64,000 bases of DNA, from contig NZ_JAGLCD010000016.1 in NCBI RefSeq assembly GCF_023146395.1, forward strand, positions 1-64,000. Reading direction: 5' to 3'. This DNA is from Aeromicrobium sp. Its GTDB lineage: Bacteria; Actinomycetota; Actinomycetes; Propionibacteriales; Nocardioidaceae. Position numbers and translations under genes: made by a program. The notes under the pieces were generated by a model. The model was given only the letters and a program-made list of their open reading frames with translations. It made no database searches and had not been told where the DNA came from. Below are positions 12,243 through 22,070 of the stretch, one piece after another (within the stretch, counting starts at the first letter, position 1; the number at the start of each line of letters is the position of its first letter).

Positions 12243-13919
12243 TCAGTCTGTCCCGGGCGGCCAGGCCTCGCGCGCCGAGAACGACCAGACGGTCTCGGCG
12301 CCGCGGCGCACCTGGACCGACTCGGCGTCGCGGTCGACGTGGATCGCGAACGGGCCGCGGTGCAGCGTGAGGCGGGGGCCGTCGTGCTCGACACCGACGT
12401 CGGCCAGCGACGCGTCGCGCAGCTCGGCGTGCTGCCGGCGCAGGGCCACGAGCGCGCGATAGGCCTCCAGCACCTCGCGGTGGCCGGGTGCCTCCGTCTC
12501 GTCCCAGCGCAGCGTCGAGCGCTCGAGCGTCGCGCCGTCCATCGGATCGGGCACGTCGGACTCGCCCCACCCGTGCCGGCCGAACTCGCGCCGCCGGCCC
12601 GCGCGGACCGCGTCGGCGAGCTCGGGGTCGGGGAACGAGGCGAAGAACTGCCAGGGCGTGCTCGCGGCCCACTCCTCGCCCATGAACAGCATGGGTGTGA
12701 AGGGTCCGAGCAGCACCAGCGCCGCTCCACACACCTGACGTCCCGGGGAGGCCGCGGCGGAGAGCCGGTCGCCCGTGGCGCGGTTGCCGACCTGGTCGTG
12801 GTCCTGCACGTACGTCACGAACGCGGTGCCCGGGATCGAGGCGGTGTCGACGGGGCGTCCGTGACTCCGCTCGCGAAATGACGACCACGTGCCGTCGTGG
12901 AAGAACGCTCCGCGCAGGGTCTTCGCCACGGCGTCGGGCGCGGCGAAGTCGGCGTAGTAGCCGGAGGTCTCGCCGGTCAGCCACACGTGCAGCGCGTGGT
13001 GGACGTCGTCGGCCCACTGCGCGTCCATCCCGAGGCCGTGCTCGTCCCGGGGCGTGACGGTGCGGGGATCGTTGAGGTCGGACTCGGCCACGAGCGACAG
13101 CGGCCGGCCGAGGCGTTCGGCGAGCTCGGCGGTCTGCGCTGCGAGCGCCTCCAGCAGGGTCAGCGCCCGGGTGTCGCGCAGCGCGTGCACGGCGTCGAGG
13201 CGCAGGGCGTCGACGTGGAAGTGCTCGAACCAGTCGTGCGCGTTGTCGAGCACGTAGCGGCGCACCTCGTCCGACTGCGGGCCGTCGAGGTTCAGACCCG
13301 CACCCCAGTCGGTCGTGCCGGCGAAGTAGGGCCCGAACCGGTCAAGGTACGCCCCCGAGGGTCCGAGGTGGTTGTAGACGACGTCGAGCACGACGCCGAG
13401 CCCGCGGGCGTGGCACGCGTCGACGAACCGCTTGAACCCGTCGGGCCCGCCGTACGGTTCGTGGACCGCGCCCCAGAGGACGCCGTCGTAGCCCCACCCG
13501 TGTGATCCGTCGAAGGCGTTGACCGGGAGCACCTCGACGAGGTCGACGCCGAGGTCGACGAGATGGTCGAGCCGCTCGATCGCGCTGTCGAACGTGCGGC
13601 CCGGCGTGAAGGTGCCGAGGTGCAGCTCGTAGACCAGCGACCCCCGCAGCGGCCTGCCCGCCCAGGTGGCGTCGGTCCAGGCGAAGCGGTCGTGGTCGAC
13701 GGCGCGGGAGGCCGCGTGCACGCCGTGCGGCTGCCACCGAGAGCGGGGGTCCGGCAGGGGCGTCTCGTCGTCGTCCAGCAGGAACGCGTAGTCGGTGCCG
13801 TGGTCGACGTGCAGGTCCGCCGCCCACCATCCGCCGGCGTCGCGGGTGAGCTCGTGTTCGTCGTCGGCGACCCGCGCCCGGACACGATCCAGGTCAGGTC
13901 CCCACACGCGGATCTCCAT
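12243..13919 (-). CDS. treZ: Malto-oligosyltrehalose trehalohydrolase
   Basis: TreZ releases trehalose from the maltooligosyltrehalose made by TreY. The 558-residue protein begins with the short beta-sandwich MEIRVWGPDLDRVRARV that is typical of TreZ, then a GH13 barrel with DALRLDAVHAL (nucleophile Asp), LVAESDLNDPRTV (Glu) and VQDHDQVGNRATGDRL (Asp). The AESDLNDP sequence distinguishes TreZ from branching enzyme. It is first in a minus-strand run with the small acidic gene and glgX. Its partner treY lies about 1.6 kb further upstream, separated by the aldo/keto reductase and a plus-strand small gene. Confidence 0.94.
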   Translation of the reverse strand: MEIRVWGPDLDRVRARVADDEHELTRDAGGWWAADLHVDHGTDYAFLLDDDETPLPDPRSRWQPHGVHAASRAVDHDRFAWTDATWAGRPLRGSLVYELHLGTFTPGRTFDSAIERLDHLVDLGVDLVEVLPVNAFDGSHGWGYDGVLWGAVHEPYGGPDGFKRFVDACHARGLGVVLDVVYNHLGPSGAYLDRFGPYFAGTTDWGAGLNLDGPQSDEVRRYVLDNAHDWFEHFHVDALRLDAVHALRDTRALTLLEALAAQTAELAERLGRPLSLVAESDLNDPRTVTPRDEHGLGMDAQWADDVHHALHVWLTGETSGYYADFAAPDAVAKTLRGAFFHDGTWSSFRERSHGRPVDTASIPGTAFVTYVQDHDQVGNRATGDRLSAAASPGRQVCGAALVLLGPFTPMLFMGEEWAASTPWQFFASFPDPELADAVRAGRRREFGRHGWGESDVPDPMDGATLERSTLRWDETEAPGHREVLEAYRALVALRRQHAELRDASLADVGVEHDGPRLTLHRGPFAIHVDRDAESVQVRRGAETVWSFSAREAWPPGTD

Positions 13920-13973
13920 GCCTCGAGGCTAGGTCTCGGCGGGTTTCGCCGCGCTCCGAGCGGGTACCGCTGG

Positions 13974-13991
13974 ACGTGACAGAGGTCACGT
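13974..13991. promoter_or_regulatory. Palindrome in the treZ / small membrane gene divergent gap
   Basis: ACGTGAC (13974-13980) and GTCACGT (13985-13991) form a perfect 7-bp inverted repeat with a 4-base centre. It lies about 55 bp upstream of treZ and 85 bp upstream of the divergent small membrane protein. The symmetry and position suit an operator, but no cognate regulator is adjacent. Confidence 0.35.
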
Positions 13992-14076
13992 GAGGTCGAT
14001 GGTGCGATTCGGGTCTCGCCAGGGGATCCTGACGCTGTCGGTGGTCGGTGACCGCGGATCTCGGGACGGGGGAACG

Positions 14077-14319
14077 ATGCAGGAGACGAAGAGGATCGGT
14101 CTGGAGCTGTGGGTCGGTCTGTGGGCCATCGCCGGTCTGACGGCCCTGTGCCTGGCCGTGGTGGGTGCCGGGTGGCACCACCTGCTGATCAGCCTGGTGG
14201 CCTTCGCGCTGGCCTACGCGCCGCTGCGGATCGGTGAGGAGATCCGCCGGCGACGCGCCGCCGGCGACGAGGACGGCCCGGCGACGTCATCGAGTCGCGA
14301 CGTCGACCAGGTCGCCTGA
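14077..14319 (+). CDS. Small membrane protein (80 aa), unknown function
   Basis: From the ATG at 14077, preceded by GGGGGAA, the protein has 80 residues with two predicted membrane helices (about 11-31 and 34-52). A basic stretch IRRRRAAG and a polar tail follow. The pattern resembles many short actinobacterial membrane proteins, but I do not recognise a family. It is the only plus-strand gene inside the glucan cluster and is convergent with the downstream aldo/keto reductase. Confidence 0.6.
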   Translation: MQETKRIGLELWVGLWAIAGLTALCLAVVGAGWHHLLISLVAFALAYAPLRIGEEIRRRRAAGDEDGPATSSSRDVDQVA

Positions 14320-14322
14320 GCC

Positions 14323-15327
14323 TCAAACCACGCGCGCCTCGGGCGACCGCGTCTTGCCCGGGTCGGTCTCGGGAATGTCGCCGAGGGCCTCGTCGACCGC
14401 CCGCAGCACGTCCGCCTCGAGCCTGAGGCCGGCAGCCTCGGCATTGGACTCGACCTGCTCGGGCCGCGAGGCGCCCACGATCGCGCCCGCGACGTTGTCG
14501 TTGGCCAGGACCCACGCGACGGCCAGCTGGGCCTGCGTGACCCCGAGGTCGTCGGCGATCGGCTTCAGGCGCTGCACCGCGGTCAGCGTCTCGTCGGTCA
14601 GGAAGCGCTTGATCATGTCGGCGCCGCCCTTCTCGTCGGTCGCGCGGCTGCCGGCCGGGGGCTCGGCGCCGGGCTGGTACTTGCCCGAGAGCACGCCCTG
14701 CGCGATCGGCGACCACACGATCTGCGAGATCCCCAGCTCGCGCGACGTCGGCACGACCTCGTCCTCGATGACCCGCCACAGCATCGAGTACTGCGGCTGG
14801 CTCGAGATCAGCTGGATCCCGAGGTCCTGCGCCAGCGCGTGACCCGCGCGGATCTGGGCGGCGGTCCACTCGCTGACGCCGATGTAGAGCGCCTTGCCCT
14901 GGCGGACGACGTCGGCGAAGGCCTGCATCGTCTCCTCCAACGGCGTCTCCACGTCGTAGCGGTGGGCCTGGTAGAGGTCGACGTAGTCGGTACCCAGGCG
15001 GCGCAGCGATCCGTCGATCGACTCCAGGATGTGCTTGCGGGACAGGCCGGTGTCGTTGGGCCCGCCGGGTCCGGTCGGCCAGTAGACCTTGGTGAAGATC
15101 TCGAGGGAGGCGCGACGCTCCCCCTGCAGGGCCTGGCCCAGCACCGACTCCGCCTTGCCGTTCGCGTACACGTCGGCCGTGTCGAACGTCGTGATCCCGG
15201 CGTCGAGCGCCGCGCGCACGCAGGCGAGGGCCGCGTCGTTCTCGACCTGGGACCCGTGGGTCAGCCAGTTGCCGTAGATGATCTCGCTGACCTTGAGGCC
15301 GCTGTTGCCGAGGTACCTGAACTCCAT
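14323..15327 (-). CDS. Aldo/keto reductase (YghZ / Kv-beta-like)
   Basis: This 334-residue NADPH-dependent aldo/keto reductase begins MEFRYLGNSGLKVSEI, typical of the potassium-channel-beta-like AKR group. The catalytic tetrad is visible: Asp and Tyr in FDTADVYANG (about residues 50-57), Lys in IFTKVYWP and His in LYQAHRYD. The C-terminal GASRPEQVESN is the NADPH-binding loop. It probably reduces aldehydes or ketones. It lies between treY and treZ on the same strand; a repeat block separates it from treY, so it may have its own promoter. Confidence 0.88.
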   Translation of the reverse strand: MEFRYLGNSGLKVSEIIYGNWLTHGSQVENDAALACVRAALDAGITTFDTADVYANGKAESVLGQALQGERRASLEIFTKVYWPTGPGGPNDTGLSRKHILESIDGSLRRLGTDYVDLYQAHRYDVETPLEETMQAFADVVRQGKALYIGVSEWTAAQIRAGHALAQDLGIQLISSQPQYSMLWRVIEDEVVPTSRELGISQIVWSPIAQGVLSGKYQPGAEPPAGSRATDEKGGADMIKRFLTDETLTAVQRLKPIADDLGVTQAQLAVAWVLANDNVAGAIVGASRPEQVESNAEAAGLRLEADVLRAVDEALGDIPETDPGKTRSPEARVV

Positions 15328-15364
15328 GGCTCGAGCCTAGGTCCGCAGACCGAACCCGCACGGT

Positions 15365-15514
15365 GGGCGGTGAGTCTTGCGCCGAATTCGCGCGGTGGGC
15401 GGTGAGTCTTGCGCCGAACCCGGGGGCGGGCGGTGAGTCTTGCGCCGAGTTCGGCTCGGATTTGGCGCCTAGCTCACCGCCCGCTCGTGGTTCGGCGCGT
15501 AGCTCACCGCCCGG
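15365..15514. repeat. Intergenic repeat block, GGGCGGTGAGTCTTGCGCC units (family B)
   Basis: Three forward copies of GGGCGGTGAGTCTTGCGCC begin near 15365, 15398 and 15429. Two inverted copies ending in AGCTCACCGCCCG lie near 15463-15483 and 15493-15513. The core GGCGGTGAGT is shared with 1594-1768 and TTGCGCCGA is shared with 9830-9881. The block lies between treY and the aldo/keto reductase and can form several alternative hairpins. Confidence 0.75.
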
Positions 15515-15521
15515 GGGCGGG

Positions 15522-17831
15522 TCAGGTGCGGAGGAGGAGGGCGACGGGGTAGGTCGCGAGGAGGTCGGCGACGAGCTGGGGGCCGCCGGCGTGCTGGGCG
15601 CCGGTCAGGAGGTCCGTCCACGCGCCCGGGTCCAGGCTCAACCCCGCGTCGTCACCGAGGTCGAGCACCGTGCCGTCCCACCCGGCCGGTCGGCGCTCGA
15701 GCCCGACCGGCAGCCGGGTCGCGACCACCACGAGGTCGCGGTGGCGGGTGAACGCCACGACGTGGTCGGCGGCCGACCCGTCGGCGAGGAGCGGCCGGTA
15801 GCCCTCGAACAGCTCGGGTCGCTCGCGGCGCAGGCCGAGCACGCGATGGGTGAGGAGCAGCTTGGCCGCCCCCGACGCATCCACCGGCGGGACCCAGCCT
15901 CCGGCCACGCGCGACAGCAGGTCGTGGCGAGCCGCGAAGTCGACCTCGCGCCGGTTGTCGGGGTCGACGAGCGAGAGGTCCCACAGCTCGGTGCCCTGGT
16001 AGACGTCGGGCACGCCCGGGCCCGCGAGCTGCAGCAGCTTCTGCGACAGCGCCGTGACCCAGCCAGCGGCCTCGAGGCGAGCGACGAAGGACTCGACCTC
16101 GTCGCCCACCGTGGCCCGCACCTGCGCCGGCCACGCGCGCACGGCGTCCTCGAACGCGTCGTCGGTCTCGGTCCAGGTCGTGCGCAGCTTCGACTCGCGC
16201 GCGGCCTTGAGCAGGTAGTCGATCAGGCGCTCGTCGGAGATGGGCCAGGCGGCGACCAGCGTCTGCCAGGCCAGGAGGTCGAGCGAGGGTTCGTCGATCC
16301 CGGCCTGCGCCGACCACCGCTCGACGGCCTCGGCGAGCTCGTCGGCCACCTCGGCGAGCGCGAGCGTGCGGGCGCGGGTGTCCTCGGAGCGCTTGGTGTC
16401 GTGGGTCGTGAGCGTCGTCATCGTGGCCGGGCGGTCACGGTCGCGGGCGGCAGCGAGCTCGTGGAACCGGTCGGGGTCGACGCCCCACACGTCGGGCGAG
16501 CCACCGACCTCGGTCAGGGCTGCGAAGCGGGTGTACCGGTAGAACGTCGTGTCCTCGGTGCCCTTGGCCACGACCATCCCGGACGTCTGCTGGATCCGGG
16601 TCGCGAGCTCGCCGTGCGGGTCGGCCCTGACCTGGTCGTCCAGGGCGCGCAGGGCCGGGGCCAGGTCGGGGCGGCGGGTCAGCGCGCGATCGATCGCCTG
16701 GGCCCAGTCGCCCTCGCCCTGGGGCAGGTAGGAGCGGTAGACGCCGAACGCGATCATCGTCTCGGCCACCGCCGTGCGGGCCGGCTCGGGGGCGACCTCG
16801 TCGAGCAGCGCCGCGATGCGGTGCACCTCGGCGACGAGGATGCGATCGGTGACCATGCGTCGTGCCTGCTCCTCGACCGCTGCGTAGTCGGTGGGCACGC
16901 CCCGACGCTCGGCGAGCGCGGTGATCGGCGCCTCGCCGGCCGGGTCGAGCAGCACGCCAGCCACCTCGCGCAGCGCGTCGTAGCCGGTCGTGCCCTCGAC
17001 GGGCCAGCTCGGCGGCAGTGCCTCGCCGGGGTGCAGGATCTTCTCGACCACGATCCAGGCCTCGGGAGCCGCCTCGCGCAGGCGCTGCGCGTAGCCGCCG
17101 GGATCGGCCAGGCCGTCGGGATGGTCGACGCGCAGACCGGTGACCTCGCCGGCCTCGACCCAGCGCAGCACCTCGCGGTGCGCGTCGTCGAACACCGCCG
17201 GGTCCTCGACGCGGATCGCGGCGAGCGAGGTGATGTCGAAGAAGCGGCGGTAGCCGAGCTCGGCATTGCCCCGCCGCCAGCCCACGAGCTCGTAGTGCTG
17301 CCGGTCGTGCACCTCCTGGGCGGTGCCCCCACCGGTACCGGGGGCGATCGGGAAGCGGTGGTCGTAGAAGGCCAGCGTGTCGCCGTCGACCCGCAGCTCC
17401 GCCACGTCGGCGTCGTCGCCGAGCACCGGCAGCAGCAGGCGGCCGCGCGACCAGTCGATGTCGAAGTGGCGCGCGTACGGCGACGTCTGCCCGTCGCGCA
17501 GCACCGACCACCACCACGGGTTGGCGCCCGGCACCTCGACCGACATGTGGTTGGGCACGATGTCGACCACGACGCCCAGCCCGAGCTCGCGCGCCTCGCG
17601 CATCAGCGCGGCGCGCTCCGGCTCACCGCCCAGCTCGGGCCGCGCGAGGGACGGATCGGTCACGTCGTAGCCGTGGGTCGAGCCGGGTGTGGCGTCGAGC
17701 ACGGGCGACAGGTAGACCGCCCCGACGCCGAGGTCGCGCAGGTACGGCAGCAGCGCTCGCGCCTCGGCGAAGCCGAACCCCGGCCGCAGCTGCAGCCGGT
17801 AGGTCGAGGACGGAACCCCGGGTGCGGTCAC
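15522..17831 (-). CDS. treY: Malto-oligosyltrehalose synthase
   Basis: TreY rearranges the reducing end of an alpha-1,4-glucan to an alpha,alpha-1,1 linkage. From the GTG at 17831 the protein has 769 residues and begins in the family manner with STYRLQLRPGFGF. GH13 motifs are GLRVDHPDGLADP (nucleophile Asp), IVVEKILHPGEALP (Glu) and TTHDTKRSEDTRAR (Asp). The GTG overlaps the stop of the upstream glgX copy by 4 bp (GTGA), which supports this start over a low-complexity extension. It is last in the malQ-glgX-treY operon. Confidence 0.95.
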   Translation of the reverse strand: MTAPGVPSSTYRLQLRPGFGFAEARALLPYLRDLGVGAVYLSPVLDATPGSTHGYDVTDPSLARPELGGEPERAALMREARELGLGVVVDIVPNHMSVEVPGANPWWWSVLRDGQTSPYARHFDIDWSRGRLLLPVLGDDADVAELRVDGDTLAFYDHRFPIAPGTGGGTAQEVHDRQHYELVGWRRGNAELGYRRFFDITSLAAIRVEDPAVFDDAHREVLRWVEAGEVTGLRVDHPDGLADPGGYAQRLREAAPEAWIVVEKILHPGEALPPSWPVEGTTGYDALREVAGVLLDPAGEAPITALAERRGVPTDYAAVEEQARRMVTDRILVAEVHRIAALLDEVAPEPARTAVAETMIAFGVYRSYLPQGEGDWAQAIDRALTRRPDLAPALRALDDQVRADPHGELATRIQQTSGMVVAKGTEDTTFYRYTRFAALTEVGGSPDVWGVDPDRFHELAAARDRDRPATMTTLTTHDTKRSEDTRARTLALAEVADELAEAVERWSAQAGIDEPSLDLLAWQTLVAAWPISDERLIDYLLKAARESKLRTTWTETDDAFEDAVRAWPAQVRATVGDEVESFVARLEAAGWVTALSQKLLQLAGPGVPDVYQGTELWDLSLVDPDNRREVDFAARHDLLSRVAGGWVPPVDASGAAKLLLTHRVLGLRRERPELFEGYRPLLADGSAADHVVAFTRHRDLVVVATRLPVGLERRPAGWDGTVLDLGDDAGLSLDPGAWTDLLTGAQHAGGPQLVADLLATYPVALLLRT

Positions 17832-19954
17832 GAGTCCACCCGCTGCAGCACCACGAGGGATCGACCCACGACGTCGAGCGTCTGTCCCGCCAGCAGGGCC
17901 TCGGCGCCCGCCGGCTCGACGACCCCCTCGGCCGTGTCGACCACGACCCGCCACCGATCGCCGTACTCGCCGTCGGGCAGCGTGAACGTGATCGGTTCGT
18001 GGTAGGCGTTGAACGCCAGCAGGAACGAGTCGTCGGTGATCCGCTCGCCCCGCTCGTCACGCTCGGCGATCGCGTCGCCGTTGAGGAACACCGTGACCGA
18101 GCGACCGAAGTCGTCGCCCCAGCTCTGCTCGGTCATCTCTTCCGCTGTCGGCGTGAACCAGGCGATGTCGGGCCTGCCGCCGTCGCGCCGCACAGGCCGC
18201 CCGGAGAAGAACCGGCGCCGGCGGAACACCGCGTGCCGGCGACGCAGGCGAGTCAGGGCCGCCGTGAACCGCAGCAGATCGGCCTCGTCGTCGGCCAGGC
18301 TCCAGTCGACCCACGCGACCTCGTTGTCCTGGCAGTACACGTTGTTGTTGCCGCCCTGGGTGCGTCCCAGCTCGTCGCCGTGCAGCAGCATCGGCACCCC
18401 CTGCGACAGCAGCATGGTCGCCAGGAAGTTGCGACGCTGCCGCTCGCGCAGGGCACGGATCTCGGCGTCGTCGGTCTCGCCCTCCGTGCCGTGGTTCCAC
18501 GAACGGTTGTCGTCGGCACCGTCGCGGCCGTCCTCGCCGTTGGCCTCGTTGTGCTTCTCGTCGTACGACACCAGGTCGTTCAGCGTGAAGCCGTCGTGGG
18601 CGGTGACGAAGTTGATCGAGGCGTAGGGGCGGCGGCCGTCGTCCTGGTAGAGGTCGGACGACCCGGTGATGCGCGAGGCGAACTCCCCGAGCGTCGCGGG
18701 CTCCCCGCGCCAGAAGTCGCGCACGGTGTCGCGGTACAGCCCGTTCCACTCGGTCCACAGCGGCGGGAAGTTGCCGACCTGGTAGCCGCCGGGGCCGACG
18801 TCCCACGGCTCGGCGATGAGCTTGACCTGGCTGACCACCGGGTCCTGCTGCACGAGCTCGAAGAACGTCGCGAGCTTGTCGACGTCGTAGAACTCGCGCG
18901 CGAGCGTGGCGGCGAGGTCGAAGCGGAAGCCGTCGACGTGCATCTCGGTGACCCAGTACCGCAGCGAGTCCATGATGAGCTGCAGCGTGTGCGGGTGGCG
19001 CACGTTGAGCGAGTTCCCGGTGCCGGTGTAGTCCATGTAGTACTGCGGGTCGTCCTCGACCATGCGGTAGTAGGCACAGTTGTCGATGCCGCGCATCGAG
19101 AGCGTCGGCCCGAGGTGGTTGCCCTCCGCGGTGTGGTTGTAGACGACGTCGAGGATGACCTCGATGCCCGCGGTGTGCAGGGCCCGCACCATGCCCTTGA
19201 ACTCCTGCACCTGGCGCCCCGGACGCGAGGCGTACGCGTCGTGCGGCGCGAAGAAGCCGATCGTGTTGTAGCCCCAGTAGTTCGTGAGGTCCTTCTCCAC
19301 GAGGTAGTGGTCGGTCAAGAACTGGTGCACCGGCAGCAGCTCGATCGCCGTGACGCCGAGCTCGCGCAGGTGCTCGACGATCGCCGGGTGGGCGATCCCG
19401 GCGTAGGTGCCGCGCAGCTGCTCCGGGACGTCGGGGTGGGTCATCGTGAGGCCCTTGACGTGGGCCTCGTAGATCACGGTCTCGTGGTACGGCCTGCGCG
19501 GCAGACGGTCGTTGCCCCAGTCGAAGTACGGGTTAGTGACGAGCGAGAACGGCACGTGCCCGGCCGAGTCGTCGTCGTTGCGCGCCTCGGACTCGTCCAT
19601 GTCGTAGGCGAACAGGGAGGGGTCCCAGTCGACCTGGCCGCTGAAGGCCTTCGCGTAGGGGTCGATCAGGAGCTTGGCCGGATTGCAGCGCAGGCCCTGC
19701 TCCGGGTCCCACGGCCCGTGCACGCGGTAGCCGTAGCGCTGGCCCGGGGCGATGCCGTCCAGGAAGCCGTGGTGGACGAATCCGTCGACCTCCTCCAGGC
19801 GCACGCGCGTCTCGGTGCCGTGATCGTCGAACAGGCACAGCTCGACCTTCTCGGCGATCTCCGAGAACAGGGCGAAGTTGGTGCCCGTGCCGTCGTACGT
19901 GGCGCCGAGCGGGTAGGGCGTTCCGGGCCACGCGTGAAGGCGGGGTGGGTGCAC
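17828..19954 (-). CDS. glgX: Glycogen debranching enzyme (isoamylase type), copy 2
   Basis: This second GlgX has 708 residues and the same layout as the copy at 9921-12047: CBM48, then a GH13 barrel with VDGFRFDLAATLAR, LIAEPWDVGPGGY and VTAHDGFTLNDLVSYDEKHN. The GTG start at 19954 follows GAGGAG with 9-10 bases spacing; the open frame upstream antisenses malQ and is not coding. It is the middle gene of malQ-glgX-treY, where debranching would supply linear chains to TreY. Two full-length GlgX proteins in one cluster suggest different chain-length preferences or timing. Confidence 0.94.
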   Translation of the reverse strand: MHPPRLHAWPGTPYPLGATYDGTGTNFALFSEIAEKVELCLFDDHGTETRVRLEEVDGFVHHGFLDGIAPGQRYGYRVHGPWDPEQGLRCNPAKLLIDPYAKAFSGQVDWDPSLFAYDMDESEARNDDDSAGHVPFSLVTNPYFDWGNDRLPRRPYHETVIYEAHVKGLTMTHPDVPEQLRGTYAGIAHPAIVEHLRELGVTAIELLPVHQFLTDHYLVEKDLTNYWGYNTIGFFAPHDAYASRPGRQVQEFKGMVRALHTAGIEVILDVVYNHTAEGNHLGPTLSMRGIDNCAYYRMVEDDPQYYMDYTGTGNSLNVRHPHTLQLIMDSLRYWVTEMHVDGFRFDLAATLAREFYDVDKLATFFELVQQDPVVSQVKLIAEPWDVGPGGYQVGNFPPLWTEWNGLYRDTVRDFWRGEPATLGEFASRITGSSDLYQDDGRRPYASINFVTAHDGFTLNDLVSYDEKHNEANGEDGRDGADDNRSWNHGTEGETDDAEIRALRERQRRNFLATMLLSQGVPMLLHGDELGRTQGGNNNVYCQDNEVAWVDWSLADDEADLLRFTAALTRLRRRHAVFRRRRFFSGRPVRRDGGRPDIAWFTPTAEEMTEQSWGDDFGRSVTVFLNGDAIAERDERGERITDDSFLLAFNAYHEPITFTLPDGEYGDRWRVVVDTAEGVVEPAGAEALLAGQTLDVVGRSLVVLQRVDS

Positions 19955-19980
19955 GGTGGGGGTCTCCTCAGGGAGGCGGG

Positions 19981-22002
19981 TCACGTGGATGGGTCGGTGG
20001 GGGACGTACCCCGATGGGGAGGTCGCGCTTCGCGCTGTGTCGTCGCGGGTCGCGCTTCGCGCAGGGGGGCGATCGCGGCCGCGACCCGGGGATCGGTGAA
20101 GAAGTCCTCGAGCCGCACCGGCAGGGGGATCCGCCAGTTCGGGTACTCGTCGACCGTGCCGGGCAGGTTGGGCTGGTCGAGCTGGCCGACGGCGTCGGCG
20201 GGGGAGCTCAGCACCAGGCGGGAGGCGGCCGGGGCGATCACGGCGTGCAGGGCCACGACGAGGTCGTCGCCGGCGATCCCCTCGTCGCGCAGCAGGTCCA
20301 GGAGCGCGGCCCGGTCGGCGGCCGCCGTGGCGAGCGCGTCCGACAAGGACTCCTCGAGCAGGCCGAGCCGGTGCTGCACCCGGACCCGCTCGTCGGCGAT
20401 CCAGCCGGCCACCGTGGGCAGGTCGTGCGTGCTGATGCTCGCCATCGTCTCGGGCTCCCACCGCTGCGGCGGGACGTGCGGCTGACCGGGCGCCTCCCAG
20501 TCGCGCTCGAACCAGAGCACGGCCGAGCTGAGGATGCCGCGCCGGTGCATCGTCTCGGTCACGACCTCCTCGACCGTGCCGAGGTCCTCGCCCACGACGA
20601 TCGCGTCCTCGCGCGTGGCCTCGAGCAGGAGCGCGGCGAGCATGACGTCGGCGTCGTAGTGCACGTAGGTGCCGCGGTGAGCGGGCTCGCCCGGCGGGAT
20701 CCACCACAGGCGCCACAGCCCCGCGACGTGGTCGACCCGGATGCCGTCGCCGTGGCGCAGCACGCTGCGGACGACGTCGCGAAAGGCCGCGTAGCCGGTC
20801 TCGGCGAGGCGGTCCGGGCGCCAGGGCGGCAGGCCCCAGTCCTGGCCGAGCGGGTTGAACGCGTCGGCGGGGCAGCCGACCCGGACGTCGGAGGCGAACA
20901 CGTCCTGCTGGGCCCACGCGTCGGCCCCGCCCGGGTCGACCCCGACCGGCAGGTCGTGCACGAGGCCGACGGCCATGCCGGCGTCGTGGGCTGCGGCACG
21001 GGCGCCGTCGAGCTGCTCGCGGCAGAGCGCCTGCAGCCACAGGTGGAACGCGACGCGGTCGTCGAGCTCGTCGCCGGCGGCTGCGACGGCGGGCGAGGCG
21101 GGGTCGCGCAGCGGCTCGGGCCAGCGGCGCCAGTCGGACCCGTGCACCTCGGCGAGGGCCGACCAGATGGCGAAGGCGCGCAGGTCGTCGTCGGCCTCGG
21201 CCGGCACAGGACGTTCGGTCGTGTGCTCCCACAGCAGCTCGAGCGCGGTGCGCTTGGCGCGCCAGACGTCGTCGTGCTCGATCAGGGCGGTGGCGTTCGG
21301 CGGTGCGAGCCGCTCCACGGCGGCCCGGACCTCGCTCGATGCGTCACGGAACGCCGCGGTGTCCGCGACCCGGAGGTAGAGCGGACTCGCGAACCGGCGG
21401 CTGGCGGGGGAGTAGGGCGAGCGCTGCAGCGGGGTCGACGGCACGAACGCCTGCACGGGATTGACCAGCAGCACGCCGGCGCCCTGCTCGGTGCCCGCGC
21501 GGCGCGCGATCTGCGCGAGGTCGCCGTAGTCGCCCATGCCCCACGAGGCGTCCGACCGCAGGGAGTAGAGCTGCAGCATCCAGCCCCACGTGCGCGGCAC
21601 GTCCGGCAGGCGCGCGGGGCCCACGACGACCGTGACGTCCCTGTCGTCGGTCGAGAGCCGGTGCCAGCCGAGCGGAAGGTCGGCCGGGAGCGCTCCGTCG
21701 ACCTCGACGCCGCCGCCGTCCTCGAGGTGGAGCGTGCCCGCGATGCCCTCGCCCAGCTCGCGCCCGAGCCCTTGCGTCGCGGCGATCGTGCCGGGAAGTC
21801 GGCCGCTCGTGCGCTCGGCGGCCTCGATCGCGCGGGTGACCGCGGCGTCGCTCGTGGCGTCGACGCCGAGCTGGCCCAGCACCGCCACGACGATCTCGTC
21901 GTCGACCGTCACCGGCGTGCGGTCGGAGCCCTCGTAGCTCGTGGCCACCCCGTGGGCCGCCGCGAGGCGCGCGAGCGCGTCACGGTCCGGGGCGGGGGGC
22001 AT
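19981..22002 (-). CDS. malQ: 4-alpha-glucanotransferase (amylomaltase)
   Basis: MalQ (GH77) disproportionates maltooligosaccharides. The 673-residue protein has an N-terminal region of about 140 residues that is common in actinobacterial MalQ, then the GH77 barrel with DGIRVDHVAGLWRLWW (nucleophile Asp), VVGEDLGTVEEVV (Glu) and ISTHDLPTVAGW (Asp). It is first in the malQ-glgX-treY operon, 26 bp before glgX. It probably recycles short chains left by debranching. Confidence 0.95.
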   Translation of the reverse strand: MPPAPDRDALARLAAAHGVATSYEGSDRTPVTVDDEIVVAVLGQLGVDATSDAAVTRAIEAAERTSGRLPGTIAATQGLGRELGEGIAGTLHLEDGGGVEVDGALPADLPLGWHRLSTDDRDVTVVVGPARLPDVPRTWGWMLQLYSLRSDASWGMGDYGDLAQIARRAGTEQGAGVLLVNPVQAFVPSTPLQRSPYSPASRRFASPLYLRVADTAAFRDASSEVRAAVERLAPPNATALIEHDDVWRAKRTALELLWEHTTERPVPAEADDDLRAFAIWSALAEVHGSDWRRWPEPLRDPASPAVAAAGDELDDRVAFHLWLQALCREQLDGARAAAHDAGMAVGLVHDLPVGVDPGGADAWAQQDVFASDVRVGCPADAFNPLGQDWGLPPWRPDRLAETGYAAFRDVVRSVLRHGDGIRVDHVAGLWRLWWIPPGEPAHRGTYVHYDADVMLAALLLEATREDAIVVGEDLGTVEEVVTETMHRRGILSSAVLWFERDWEAPGQPHVPPQRWEPETMASISTHDLPTVAGWIADERVRVQHRLGLLEESLSDALATAAADRAALLDLLRDEGIAGDDLVVALHAVIAPAASRLVLSSPADAVGQLDQPNLPGTVDEYPNWRIPLPVRLEDFFTDPRVAAAIAPLREARPATTQREARPPHRGTSPTDPST

Positions 22003-22070
22003 GTCTCAAGCATCGGGGCCGGGCCAACCCGGCGCACCCCCGCACGCCGTGACGCGCGTCGCCCCACCGG